Source of the DNA: Alentia gelatinosa
Lineage: Eukaryota; Annelida; Polychaeta; Phyllodocida; Polynoidae
Assembly: GCA_950022655.1 (NCBI GenBank)
Contig: OX465589.1
Location: 27,085,626-27,149,625, forward strand
Direction of reading: 5' to 3'
Length of the DNA stretch: 64,000 nucleotides
This document shows positions 12,740-24,259 of this stretch, one piece after another (positions within the stretch are counted from its first letter, which is position 1; the number at the start of each line of letters is the position of its first letter). Under the pieces are notes generated by a model that was not told the DNA's origin, did no database searches, and worked only from the letters and a program-made list of their open reading frames with translations. A program made the position numbers and the translations under genes.

Positions 12740-13560
12740 TCAGGATTACATCGAACAAGGATGCAGATATAACTAACATTTTGTTCTAAGCTTAGGCAGT
12801 TCATTCATTTTCATGATATACTGAAGTTTAAAAGAACGAGTAGCTGATGTGACCTCACATGGAAAATGAGACACCAATCAGGTTTGATTGTGGTAGACGG
12901 GCGATCTGCTTGAGCGACTGCTGGTATTTGACAGCATTCTCTCGGCCGGCGGTCGGCGTGTGAGTTAATTTATTCCGGTCATCTTCAAAGCATCGTATCC
13001 ACTGGTTGTGTTCAGTCACATAGGGTCATTAGCTGCTTCTAATTGGGGCAGGTTGGGACAAAGGGTGGCGGGAAACTGTCTGAACCAATGCTTTTGCTTG
13101 GTGCAGAACCGTCTGGCTCCTGTGGTGGGGGACCAGTGGTGCTTGTTTTGGTGGCGCCATCAGGTTTGACCCAATTTGATGTGATTAAGGGGGCTTGGTT
13201 CACGTCCACCGGATGCCACTAAGAGGACAGCACGCTCCCTGACGCTTACAGGCGTCACTTTTTTTATTTCTCGGCTACCAACACCTTCGATGAAGAGATG
13301 ACATGCATGTCTTCATGGGTAATGAACGATCAATATTTCTCTCCGTCATTTTTTTTATTTTCTTTAGCCCTACTGTAGAAGTGATACATTTTGTCTGTCC
13401 CTCTGCATGATGACCAGCGGCAGTTTGGATATCTTATTGACATCTTCAGAACGTATATCAGGAGTACATGATAATGCAATTATTTGGTATTGAAGTTGTT
13501 GAGGAATATCATTGAAAATAAGTAGAATTCAAACAAAACCCAATATGATGGAAAGTCTTG
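12740..13560. other. No gene seen
   Basis: No coding support. GGTGGCGCCATCAGG at about 13145 resembles the GATGGCGCC text seen in the retroelement repeats but stands alone here. Confidence 0.5.
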
Positions 13561-13567
13561 GCGTGCC

Positions 13568-13818
13568 GGGGGGTCGTTGCTCCACGTTTTGCGGATCGCA
13601 AAATAGCGATCCGAGGTCGAAAGTGTTGCCCCAGATATTTTGCGGATCGCATCATAACTATGTCGCTATCTATATCCAATTAAAACCCCAATGAACCTGT
13701 AATCTATGACACTGAGAATGCGGTGTTTTAAAATATAACGATACAACGTGAAAATAGCGATACTACACGATACGATCCGATATTACTGGAGCAACGCTTT
13801 CCAGGAGCAACGACCCCC
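13568..13818. mobile_element. MITE with GCGATC words
   Basis: Inverted ends GGGGGGTCGTTGCTCC (13568-13583) and GGAGCAACGACCCCC (13804-13818). The interior repeats GCGATC/GATCGC and ATAGCGAT in both orientations, near 13592, 13606, 13645, 13757 and 13776. Non-coding. Confidence 0.75.
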
Positions 13819-14224
13819 TGAGTCGCTGTTGCAGTTACGACACATTGATGAAAGTTCGGTTACATGACTACAGATGGCACTAGGATGCAGCCGGGCATAC
13901 CCTTAATCATGCTGGTGTAATAGCAACACTTCTTAACGTATTCGTTATCAAAACGTGCATATATGCTCAGAATCATGCCTCTCTGAAAAAAGGCAAATGG
14001 AAAGCCCTGATTCCATACACAACTCTAGTTATATGGCGAGACTTGGATCTGTCTATACTCAGCTATAATGTGAAATCTACATATGAATATTTTCTTTCAT
14101 TACTATATACTTACTACTATAAATTGAGGAATAATAAGTTACTTCATGCCTATGCAGTACTTTAAGGTCATAATCTACTGGGATTTAAAACCGATAGACT
14201 GGATGGAACATATATGTAGTAGTG

Positions 14225-14238
14225 CCACCAGGGGGCAC
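14225..14238 (+). promoter_or_regulatory. CTCF-like site
   Basis: CCACCAGGGGGCAC is a full match to the CTCF core consensus. Whether the host CTCF binds it is unknown. Confidence 0.5.
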
Positions 14239-14533
14239 TTCGATTCATACTCTCACTTTCCAAGAATCAGCACCTGCTCAATACAAATAACATTAGTGGA
14301 GCGGACAAAAAGCTCAGTTTTAGGGAAATTGTGCAAATGGTGATAAAAGCAGCCTATTCTATACAGAGATTCTCTCTGGTATAATAATTATTTCTATCTG
14401 ACGAGCCACTCGAAAATCAAGGATGACCGTTTTTTAAGATGGCTTCAAAAGTGACCTGCTGAAAATGGTTTGTTCCTGCCGTTTGGGCAGGGTGACTCAT
14501 AGCCTGGCAGCCTGGCCTAGTTAGACTATAGGC

Positions 14534-14762
14534 CAGGTAACGGGTTGCAGTTTTGTGGTGCATTATTGGTAACGCCTCCATTTTTCTGTTGCATTGTGGG
14601 ATTAGCAGACCACCAGATACACTGGTTCCCGAGGTATCCACTAGGGGGCTCGGCGGAGATATATGCGGAACCCAGCCAAACCACTAGTCCACTAGTACCC
14701 TGGCCCTAGCGACAACGGGAGGTACTACAGTCTAGTTGAAGGTCATAGGAACCCGTTACCTG
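14534..14762. repeat. Inverted-repeat segment with a second CTCF-like site
   Basis: CAGGTAACGGGTT (14534-14546) is perfectly inverted at 14750-14762. Inside, CCACTAGGGGGCTC (14638-14651) resembles CTCF, and its surroundings match the 4129-4190 patch, so this is a dispersed repeat. Confidence 0.5.
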
Positions 14763-14845
14763 TCCCTTATTTCATAAGGGCAGGGAACCAGTCCATGTGA
14801 CTCACTGCTGACGTCAATCTCCAATATGGTACGAAACTTTCTTTC

Positions 14846-15597
14846 TTGGACATGTTCTCCATTAGATCTGCTCTTCCATGGCTGAGAGACCTAGAGCCAC
14901 ATGTTTATGATCATGAGGAGAAGAGTATTCTTTTTAAGATCCCTGGGGAGAACCCCCAGTATGTCTTTCAAATGTGTAGCGAAAGAGTGTACAATCTTCT
15001 ACTGGATAGGAGAGCATGGTTTCCCAAAACCAGGGAGAAGTGGTCCACTTGTTTTGAGAATCTCCCTTTTGATTCTGAATGGGAACCAATTTGCCCTCTT
15101 CCCTTCCAGGTCAGTAGGGAGACTAGAATTGAATCACTCCAGTATAGAGTATTAAACAAGACCATCACTTGTAATAAATACCTAGCACAAAGGAAAATAG
15201 TTGACTGTTGAATGAGATTATTGTACCAGGGAGGATTCTATACTGCACTTCTTTGTAGAATGTCAGGCAGTCAAGGAGTTCTGGGTAGCCCTCAGGACAT
15301 GGACCTATGTATATTTAAATGAGACTATTTTACCAATCTCAGGTAGGGTTATTCTTTTTGACAGTTATGGCCATGGTCCAACCTTTAATGCCTATGTCAA
15401 ACTCACAAATTTTTATCTTACTTCATGCAAAGGCTTTAATTCACAGACAGAGGTTATTCCATGCCAATGATTTAGACATCACTTTGTTCCTAAAGAAACT
15501 CAAAAACAGGATTCTAGTGGAAAACACTGCATGTAGAATTTTGATGGAGGAAAGGAAATACAAGTTCCTCAATAAACTGTATAAGGAAATGTGAGAA
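14846..15597 (+). pseudogene. LINE 3' end (L1/Tx1-like RT tail), broken
   Basis: The first frame (14846-15211) reads like the C-terminal region after the reverse transcriptase of L1/Tx1-type LINEs: LPFQVSRETRIESLQYRVLN then TCNKYLAQRKI. A different frame then carries the Cys/His cluster (EDSILHFFVECQAVKEFW, from 15222). A third block near 15410-15594 has the terminal ILLHAKALIHRQ and KFLNKLYKEM text and stops at 15592-15594. At least two frame changes make it dead. The RT catalytic part is absent, as expected of a 5'-truncated insertion. No poly(A) tail or target duplication was identified. Confidence 0.7.
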
Positions 15598-15599
15598 GA

Positions 15600-16120
15600 C
15601 AAGAACTAATGTGATGTCCACTCCCTTTCGGTTACATCTTAAATTCTTTTATCATTCAATGTACAGTCCAGTGTTGTCTTTGTTGGTTTCATTTATTGTT
15701 CCACCATGTTTTGTCTCTTGCCAATTGTCTTTTGATATATACTGCACCTTTAAGATATGTTGATGAAACTGTTGATAGTATACGGTCTCAATGCTCAATT
15801 GGTACCAACCCAATTAGTACCAACCCAATTACTATGAACTACCTACCTTAGTGGTAAAAGTCTAAAATATCTATTTGAATAATTGTTAATTAATAAATTG
15901 GAATGGATTCCGCACCAAGGTGGCAAATTTCCCAAAAGTAGGTAAGTTCAGGTAGTCAATTCCTAGCTGGTAATTGACCACAAGGTTTAAATAAGCCCTC
16001 TAAGGCAGGGCAGAAAAATGTACCTGGTTACTTTTTCTATATGATATTTTGAATGTAAGAACTGTATTGAAATGAATGAACACTGCTCTATTAAAAAACT
16101 ATCTATCTACGTAAATATAC
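15600..16120. other. No gene seen
   Basis: AT-rich. Short repeats of CCAACCCAATTA near 15805-15835. Nothing coding. Confidence 0.5.
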
Positions 16121-16410
16121 ATAAACGTTTTACGTTTATACAATGTCAGGAATATCTCCAAATCTAACCAACTAAATAAACATAAACCTTTTACTTGTAT
16201 ACAATGTCAGTAATCTCTCCAAAAATAACCAACCACAATTTACTTATATAGTACGCCAGAGACACGTTTCAGAAATATGTAGTTTATCTAGGTAAATGTG
16301 CGTAAATGTTTTATGTTTATACAACGTCGGGAATTTCTCCAAAAATAACCAACCAAAATCTACGTATCTAGATAATCAGAGACACGTTTCAGAAATACGT
16401 AATTTATCAG
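16121..16410 (+). repeat. Imperfect tandem repeat (~61 and ~121 bp periods)
   Basis: A block like ATAAACGTTTTACGTTTATA followed by CAATGTCAGGAAT occurs at about 16121, 16182 and 16302. CAGAGACACGTTTCAGAAAT occurs at about 16257 and 16378. Confidence 0.7.
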
Positions 16411-16677
16411 GTTTCATTTTTGCCAAGGACCCCGCACCTTGCTGCGAGAACACATGAGCCAAGTGGCTTGTCTCCTCTACAGAAACGATGCGCACGAGGC
16501 ACTCTGCACGGTTGAGCCACCTCTCTTTGTTAACGTGTTCGTGCGTGTCCTGGCCAGGCATGGGTACAATATGCTCATCAATTCCCGGAAGCCCCTCACG
16601 AACTGACTCTTGACTGTTGGCCTTGTATAATTGGAATTTTTAAATTTTTAGATGTAACAATTAGTAAACACTAGTCA

Positions 16678-16785
16678 TATAGGGGACAGAGCCATTGTTA
16701 GTTCATGAAGCAGTTACTAGGTGGCCAGCAGTATGGCAGGCCCCATGGGGGTACAGTTCTATATTCTGGCTCTTTGTTCTTACAA
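16678..16785 (+). repeat. Dispersed repeat, also at the right edge of the window
   Basis: GGGGACAGAGCCATTGTTAG and the following TTCATGAAGCAGT(T/C)ACTAGGTGG recur at 63914-64000, as does TATTCTGGCTCTTTGTTCTT. The middle differs. Element type unknown. Confidence 0.65.
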
Positions 16786-18005
16786 AATTCAACTGCCTTT
16801 CAATGTTTTACTGTGGTTCCCTCGACTCTCTACACCCATCCTAGAGCAGGATGGGATACTGATTAAACCCTGGACATGATGTTTTCCACATGGAACACTT
16901 TATATACATATGTGAGCAAGGCTAGAGTTGAGACTTTTCCCAATTATCACTAACTTCTTTTCCACCCCAATTAGTGAAGAACACCTACTTTTTCACCTCA
17001 ATTAGTGAAGAACACCTACTCGGGGGGGGGGGGGGCGTCATGGCAGCCCCCATGGCTCATAGGCTATATGCCCTATGCAACTTTAGATAAAACACTGTGT
17101 GGCTTAGTCCTTATCCTTGCTGAGAAATAAAATATAATGATTTTACCTATACAAGCTGCAAATAAACCAGCTTTCATATCATACAATTTCATATCATACA
17201 AATTATAATATTTACCACAAAAATATGAAATAGAGTATTTCAAGATGGCAGTCAGCCTTGGTTTAATTTAAAGACTCACATCTCTTCATCTGAAGTTATA
17301 GAGTGTGCCAGCGACACGACAACTGTGGCCTCGGCCTCGGCCACCCACACATGCTCCTCAGGTACCTGTGCCTGGCAAGGGTCACCAACGCGCATCCAAC
17401 GCCCATTCCCAGCTAATCGACACCTTTCACGGGCAGGAGGCGGCTACGCTGTCCGTGCACTGTGACAGGTCAGCGGACGAGCTGAACTCCCACAGGACAC
17501 GTGACACTTGCTATAGTGCACTTCACCCGTCATATTTGCCTTGCGGCAGCCATCTCGGACTGCAGTGTATCTGTATCTCTAGGGACAAGCATGCCGGCGG
17601 ACGCACGCCATGTCGCAAAAGTACGGGCTGTCACAAACAACAGACTTGCCGGAACCACGCCCAGTGAAAAGAGACTCATATAGAACTGCATCCACAATCG
17701 ACTAAATACAGCACAGTATCTTGTCTTGTCAAACGAGTAAAGTATCGTTTATTTTACCGTTCGAGTGTGGTTCTGGATTCATCTCAGTATTTTCACTGTT
17801 ATGGACGTTTAAATCCCTTGTCTTGTCTTGTCTTCTCTCTGAAATTCGTTTCTAACGTTATTACTATGACTAAACTTGTACCAGGGGTGAGATATAGTGT
17901 AGTATTCAACAAATAAGTATTCCTCTAACGTTCTAGGATCCCGGACGCCGTTCCATGCTCGTATGATCCAGTCCTTCATCACAGAACCCACCCCGATCAC
18001 TCATC
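16786..18005. other. No gene recognised; GC-rich stretch 17290-17680
   Basis: A 120-codon open frame at 17305-17667 is Pro/His/Cys-rich without domain, and another frame is also open there, so composition is the likelier cause. A 13-G run lies near 17023. A short CTTGT tandem is near 17820. Confidence 0.4.
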
Positions 18006-18009
18006 GAAA

Positions 18010-18100
18010 CTAGGAGCGCATAGTATGTTCATCATTGATGAATGAGCGTGCAGTATACATGAATAACAATGAAAAGGTTTGGATTACATTCAGTCCATGG
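18010..18100 (+). repeat. Tandem-duplicated segment, interrupted copy (left part)
   Basis: CTAGGAGC...TTCATCATTGATGAATGAGC matches 20712-20805. The segment continues on the far side of the LINE at 20411-20640, matching 20808-20980. Confidence 0.8.
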
Positions 18101-18476
18101 ATTTATTTTTTTATTTTTTTATTCAGGTTCATCAACAGTTACATTCGGCAACATGTAGGCGTTCTTCCATGTAGCCTAGGGAAAAAGAAAAGAAAAAAAG
18201 GAGTATGGAAATACAGTTTGAACTTTCAGCAACCCGCATTTTGCTAGGGTAGCTTTGTTTTAACCCTTATTACAATAAAAACACATTTCAATACAACATA
18301 TATACAAGTATTATATATAACATAGCAAGTTATGCAAAAAAGGTTGTGGGATGGTATAGATTATATTAACTTATAATTTTATTAAATATAGACAGCACCT
18401 GTTTTAGAAGGAGAGAGGTATGATGTTATTTTACGAGGAGAACTTCCAGCGTCATATGACTGCATGTACTTTACGT

Positions 18477-19697
18477 TTATATATCGTAATTTATGTTACT
18501 TAGTTTCTTGATATGATTTTTAAAAGTGTCTGTATTTTCTATTAATTTAATCTCTCTAGGGAGTTGGTTCCATATAACCATTCCTTTATATAATGGCGAT
18601 CTTTTATACTTTTCGGTGCGAGGTCTCTTGATTTTCAGAACAATTCTCGTATCTTGTCTAGTTCTTTCATTACTAACGACTAAATTCTCACTGCTTTTAC
18701 TCCATCGATGTATGATATTCAGCATATGTTGTCCTCTCCTAATGATTAGTGGATTGATATTGCACTGTTCGTATAAGTCCTCTAAGGTTATATCTCTTGC
18801 TGTTCTGACTCCGATTGCTACTCGTAAGCATTGGTTCAATATTACTTGTAAGTCGTGTTGCTTATTTTTAGTAAGACATACTTGTATGATATCGCCATAT
18901 TCAATTTTTGTCAAAATCATCTGCTTTACTATTTTTATTGCCGTCTGCTTTGGTATTAAGTATCGGATATATTGTAGTTGGTACATTTTTGTTCGCGCCA
19001 CTGCTATAATTTGATTTACATGCTTATCGAATCGTAACTTATCATCTATGTTTATGCCTAAGTAGTTGTAATGTGATACCACTTCTAGTCTTTCATTGGA
19101 TATCGTGCAGGTCTCTGTTGCTCTTGTATTGTTATTGCTATTTACCCACATTATTTTTGATTTCTTGATGTTAACTGTTAGCTTTTTTGTCTCTAACCAT
19201 CTTTCCAGTCTATTTAGATCTTCTTGCAAAAGGTTTTTCATTGTTTCTTGATTATTTCCTGTGATTATCAGAACCATATCATCTGCATACATGATCGTCT
19301 CACAATTATCAAAGATGTCAAACACTTGGTTTATGTATAATATGAATAAGACTGGTCCAATAACAGACCCCTGAGGTACACCATATTCAATGTGCAGTGT
19401 ATTTGATGTTCTATTGTTGGCCTTGACTTTTTGTTTTCTACATGATAGGTAGGATTTGAAAAGGTTTATGGTATTATTGCTGAAATTTAAATTGTTTAAT
19501 AATTTGAGGAGGATGCTATGATTAACGCTATCAAATGCTTTCTTAAGATCAATAAAGGCAAGAAGGGAATGGTTTCTATTGTCCATGTTATAAAATAGTA
19601 TATTAATTAATTTAAAGATGGCTTGGGCAGTGGACCTATTCGGCATAAATCCATATTGATTACAGTTGATAAGGTCATTTCCCAATAAATGAGTCAT
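18477..19697 (-). pseudogene. LINE reverse transcriptase, main part
   Basis: 406 codons. Conserved RT blocks in order: FMPNRSTAQA near residue 20, AFIDLKKAFDSVNHSILL near 45-65 (first catalytic Asp), GVPQGSVIGPVLFILYIN near 105-122, and the YADD catalytic box near 137-140. A thumb/connection follows, then the C-terminal module with RTRQD...KYKRSPLYKG...IWNQLP (about 340-385) that is common to CR1/jockey-group LINEs and also seen at 50892-51302. It lacks the upstream RT fingers, which sit in the adjoining frame (19697-20410). The catalytic residues are intact, but the frameshift between the two parts makes the copy non-functional as it stands. Confidence 0.85.
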
Positions 19698-20410
19698 TAG
19701 TTGGAGTGAATGGCCTTTTCTACAATTTTAGCCACAGTCGGAATGACCGAGATTGGTCGCCAGTTTCCGTTATCATTAAGGTTTCCTTCTTTTGGAATAG
19801 GAGTAACTATCGCCATCGCTAGTTCGCTCGGGAAGATCGAGGTATCTATAACACTATTGACAATCATAATAATAATGTTTTGATTCATCAACAGGGCTTC
19901 TTTAAGGATTGAGGCTTTACAATAATCTATTCCCGTGGATTTATTTTCTTCGATTTCTTTAACTAGTTTGATCAGAAGATTTTTATCAGGTTGTTTAATA
20001 TCAAACACCGTTAGTTCTTTATCTAGATTATCTCGATTCTGGCTTATGGTTATATTTGCGCTAGTTTTAATTTTTTTGGCTAGTATTTTACCAATGTTGA
20101 CATAATACTCGTTCAGTTCATTTAGTTTCATATAATCGTTCAAATGTTCATGATTATTAGTTTGTTTACTATCTTTTCCCCACACCCTGTTGAGTTCCCT
20201 CCAGAATCTTCTGGGATTTTTTTCATTTTCTTTTAGTTTTCTTTCAACCTCAGACGCAGCATGTTTTCGTATCAGTCTGTTTATTTCTTTTCTCAGTGAT
20301 CTAATTTCCTGCAATATTGCTTTGTCTGGTGGGTTAGATTTTCGTAGGTTTTTCAACAGGGTTTTCCTTTGGTTGATTTTAGTCTTAATACTTTTTGGCA
20401 GTTCTAGATT
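19697..20410 (-). pseudogene. LINE RT N-terminal part, separated by one frameshift
   Basis: Lys/Glu-rich linker (KEINRLIRKHAASEVERKL, FWRELNRVWG) followed by the RT fingers: NKSTGIDYCKASILKEAL, MAIVTPIPKEGN and NWRPISVIPTVAKIVEKAI. The frame closes with TAA at 19697-19699, and the next part's ATG overlaps it by one base (TAATG). The homologous protein would read straight through, and loss of one C in a short C-run just before (TCC) explains the shift. No ATG at the 5' end is needed because the insertion is truncated there. Together with 18477-19697 this is one former ORF. Confidence 0.8.
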
Positions 20411-20980
20411 TTGATAGCTTTCTATAACCCACTTGCACCCAATTAACTTGCCATTTCTGCAACTGCCTGGGTCTAGGATCCAAACACTTCAAGAACCAGT
20501 GGGTCTAGAAGTATTTCGGTCTTGAGTGATTGGTCATGGTCAGCTGGGCATGCCTCTAAGACACTGAGACACTGGCTCTCTGCTCTGTTCTCAATATCAC
20601 AGTGAATAGTACACAGATAGTGAAGGGATAATTTCTATGCCGTGACCTGAAAGTCTATGTGGGCCACTCTAACCTCTAGATGATTATTCAGCGCGTACAT
20701 GCACCCTCTAACTAGGAGCAAATAGTATGTTCATCATTGATGAATGAGCGTGCAATTATAGAAGAATAACAATTAACAGGTTTGAGTTAAATTCAGCCTA
20801 ATGATAGTTTTCTGTACACCCAGTCAACTTGCCATTTCTGCAACTGGTGCTTGGTGCTTGATCCAAACAGATCAAGCACCAGTGGGCCTTAGGGTATATT
20901 GGTCTTGAGTGATTGGTCATGGTCAGGTGAGCACGCCTCTATGACACTGACACTGGCTCCCTGCTCTGTTCTCAATATCA
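20411..20980 (+). repeat. Right part of interrupted copy, then the uninterrupted copy of the duplication
   Basis: 20411-20640 completes the copy split by the LINE. 20712-20980 is the second copy, where TTCAGCC, ATGATAG and TTTTCTGTACACCC run without the LINE. Shared text includes AACTTGCCATTTCTGCAACT and GAGTGATTGGTCATGGTCAG. Confidence 0.8.
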
Positions 20981-20983
20981 CAC

Positions 20984-21822
20984 TTTATTAACCACCTAAT
21001 ACAGAGTCCCCATAGGAATAGCATTGGGTCTGGGTATTTAGCTACTAGGAGATTACTGAGGCCCGTAAACTCCTGCAGGAGATTACTGGAAATAGTTCCC
21101 CAAACGACATCGGGCGCCTAGCGAGCGCAACGCGAACTAATATCCGCAATGACAACAGCAGACAATCACACAACGTCAAAATCAATGTGAATAACAGAAC
21201 AGTCTAAGTTTGGTGAATTGATCTGTGGCATTGTCTCCTAAACTCCATAATCTGTCACATTACAGTTTCAACAAGTTTTTACCTTGTCTTATTTCCGTAT
21301 TTTGGTGTAAAATCGTCGTTTTGAACCAAGACACAGCAGCAGACAACTTAGCGATCACGAGATCGCAATCAACAGTGTTTACAGTTCGTGTTTGGTGAAT
21401 TCATCTATGGCAGTGTGTCTAAGCTATATAATCGGTCTATAATCGGTCCGATTACAGTTGTCAACAAGTTCTTACCTTGTTTTGCCCTGTATTTAAGTAT
21501 AATCCATCCTCCGATGACAACATAAAACCAACATGGCGAAGGGAAACATAACTGCCATCTCACGGGCATTTTAGGAACAATATTTTCATTAACGATAGAG
21601 GGTGCATCGGTCAAGTTTCAGAAGAGCATCGTAATTATTAGCAAGGCACGGTGGTTAATAAATACAATATAAACTGGTTTCAGATAAAAGCGGCAGTAGT
21701 CTCCTCGGACTAGACTCTGTGTAATCACCTCGCTATCGCTCGGAGATTACTACGCGTCTTGTCCTCGGAGACTACTGCTGCTTGTATCTGAAACCAGTTA
21801 ATATTGTGTATGAATAGCACCT
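20984..21822. mobile_element. Composite TIR element plus hairpin, copy 2
   Basis: Left end TTTATTAACCACCTAATAC, internal inverted end GGTGGTTAATAAATACAATA at about 21651, then a hairpin to about 21822. Ends match copy 1 (3041-3601). The core differs and holds its own duplication (about 21195-21310 and 21380-21500, TTTGGTGAATT...ACAAGTT(T/C)TTACCTTGT). Non-coding. Confidence 0.7.
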
Positions 21823-21923
21823 CTAGATGACGTATTTAGCACGCTCTAATAAACAACGACTCGCTACTTGGACTTCTGCCATAACCATATCACAGCAAAC
21901 CCCTGGCAATTTGTCACTGGGAG

Positions 21924-21929
<6 letters not shown>

Positions 21930-22003
<74 letters not shown>
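21930..22003. repeat. (CT)n then (AT)n microsatellite
   Basis: About 25 CT units followed directly by about 12 AT units. Confidence 0.95.
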
Positions 22004-22004
<1 letters not shown>

Positions 22005-22685
22005 GCCCATCCAGTGGCCGAAATAATCTCTCAAGCGGGCGACTTGGAATTTTTTATCTGGGGCACGTCGCCTGTTTCTCCACACTCCAGCTCAACACTG
22101 TTCTGCGCCTCTCTCCACACATGACTCATTACTTCCCACCGCTCCTGCCTCGTCACATCAAGATCCTCTCCGACGCCGGCAACGCCATGTCCACCCCGCA
22201 TCACCTCCTCCATGTTGCCACACTGAGGGCCTTCTTCTTGTATCTACAGGTGTTGAAACGACTCGCCCCTGCGGCCCGCTTAGAACCGCCTCACATTCTC
22301 TCACGGGCTGACGCCCACTACTGTACATCTCCTCACAGAAGATAATACACACAGACACCCTCGAGCTCCTCATCACATGCACGCATCCCGGGGTATCTGC
22401 ATTCATGGACAGCTATGACAACAGAATAAATCAGATCCGGAGTCGCCCTCGCAGCGGCCGGGATCTTGGAGGCTTGTGCTTTGACTCATTCTGGCGTGGC
22501 GGAGTCCACACAGCCTCGTACCTTGGCGTATCTCTAATCGTAAAACCGGATGAGTTTGAATCTTGGTCACCATACGCCACGACTGGAGTTTGGCATAGTG
22601 ACTTCATGAGGCGAAGCCGAGTGAAGTCCGGAGCCATAACTCCAGGAGTGGAATGCCGTGGCCAAGATTAAAATGAATCAGGTTT
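22004..22685. other. GC-rich, no gene recognised
   Basis: Open frames exist on both strands (for example plus 22405-22671) but no domain, signal peptide or splice signal supports one over another. TGGCGTA...TACGCCA (22501-22580 area) forms a short stem with a GTTTGAATC box that looks weakly tRNA-like; see rejected items. Confidence 0.35.
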
Positions 22686-22689
22686 TGAT

Positions 22690-22845
22690 TTTATCCTACC
22701 CTGTCTCCTCGATTTTGGAATATTACATGATAACAATCCTGTATGCCACTAGTGGCATATAAAACTCCGTATGCCAGTCAGCGTGACATACAGAAACTCA
22801 AGGTTAAGCCTATGAGATTTTATATCAGGGGTAGGATAATAGAAC
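22690..22845. repeat. Short palindromic segment
   Basis: TTTTATCCTACCCTG at the left is inverted at about 22826 (AGGGGTAGGATAA). A similar right end with AGGGGTAGGATAATGGAG lies at about 27697. Confidence 0.5.
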
Positions 22846-22859
22846 AGATATATGCACGC

Positions 22860-23260
22860 AGCACCTGGTCCTCTCCCTCACCATGGTGTTGTCCCATTAC
22901 CTTAATTCCATATAAGGAATAGAGTAAACCGAGTAGCCAATGACTGCATTCGCAGCAAACCCCGACCTTCACCCTGACCTCCTTACATAATATTTTCTCG
23001 CACATTGGGACGGCTCTGCAGTCGAGAGTTGACCTAGAATTTTAGGGGCCACAACCACCCTCCCCTGCCAGCATGGAGTTGTCCCATTACATTAAGTCCA
23101 TATAAGGAATAGAGTAGACCGAGTAGCCAATGACTGCATTCGCAGCAAACCCTGACCTTGACCCTGACCTCCTTACGTGGTATTTGTAGTGCCCTGGGAC
23201 AGTCCTACAGTCGAGAGTTGTCCTCGAATCTAAGGGGCCACAACCACCCTCCTGGTCTCG
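22860..23260 (+). repeat. Two tandem ~190-bp units
   Basis: GTTGTCCCATTAC starts at 22888 and 23078. Shared text includes CCGAGTAGCCAATGACTGCA and GGGGCCACAACCACCCTCC. Confidence 0.85.
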
Positions 23261-24259
23261 GCGGCGTCCCCTTACCTCCCGCCGGTGGTCTCAGTTTCAG
23301 TCCCAGATGCCTTAGACTCGGCGTTTGGCTACTCTTCTGGAACTGTTTCCTCATAAAATGTCTGTAAACTGTGGTAAACATTCGTTTATGTATACCTTGT
23401 GTACACTTTGACAAATAACGAATTTCTAAGCTGCCGCCACGCCTCTCGTCTTATTTTAAGTCTAATAGAACATATAGAACATATCAAAGCTGAATAGCAG
23501 TACTTAATTATAGGTTCTGGTAACGAAACCTAAGGTCTTACCCCGACTGCCAAGTGAACTACACTGGGTTTTTGAGTGCGTATAGCGTCTGTGCTATCAC
23601 AGCACCCCTATGATGGGTGTCGCGACTTGGGGACTAATGATGAATGCCCTACAACCCCTATGTTACCATGCTCTACACTGTGTGCAATTCGCTGGCTCTC
23701 TGCATCTGTCTACATGAATGTATTTATTAGTATGAAGCTGATAGACATACCTACGAAACACGACATATTGTAAGGGTGAGTATGATAATTATAGATTAAA
23801 GATTCAGATAGGAGCATCAGACATGTATATGTGTATACATATGCCCGTGTTAAAACATGTCTACTTGTGTGTCTATGATGTATATTTAGTGCAGATAGGT
23901 GTTTGTATGCTGCTTATCTATAGATGGTGTGTAGGGAATTTAGTTTGTATGGACCGAAGCATCTGACTAGCGACGAAATTTGCTGATACAGACGCAGTTT
24001 CTAAGCCCGCAAGAGGGAGTAGAAGGCGATCACTGCATCCCTTTTTAATACCAGGCCTTTGGTTATGCTGCCAGATAGGTCGCACTACTCGTGAAGTAGC
24101 TCGGATGAAACCAAGGCTGCGGGACGTGTGACGTGACGAGATCGCACCATTAAATGCATATCCTTCCATTCACAGTGACGCCACATCATGAACTTAAAAT
24201 AGCATCAATTGTCAGGCAAATCTGGTTCTTTTTGATCCATTCTAATTCTAATGAGTAAA
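23261..24259. other. No gene seen
   Basis: No supported coding region or clear repeat. Confidence 0.5.

Larger units (their letters stand above)
18101..20410 (-). mobile_element. 5'-truncated CR1/jockey-group LINE
   Basis: Both boundaries come from comparison with the uninterrupted paralogous segment at 20712-20980. On the minus strand the element ends with a repeating A-rich tail (AAAAAAAT units, 18101-18122), typical of target-primed reverse transcription. It lacks the endonuclease domain and starts within the linker before the RT. A long 3' UTR (18123-18476) contains AATAAA. No clear target duplication. About 2.3 kb. Confidence 0.85.

Noticed and set aside
17305..17667. 120-codon Pro/His/Cys-rich frame
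   Set aside because: No family and compositionally biased; overlapping frame also open.
19690..19705. Programmed translational coupling in the LINE
   Set aside because: The break is inside the RT fingers and is explained by a single-base loss.
21827..22345. 172-codon ORF running through the CT/AT microsatellite
   Set aside because: Its length comes from the dinucleotide repeats, which have no stops in that frame.
22500..22580. Weak tRNA-like fold with GTTTGAATC box
   Set aside because: Short acceptor-like stem but no D arm or credible anticodon arm.
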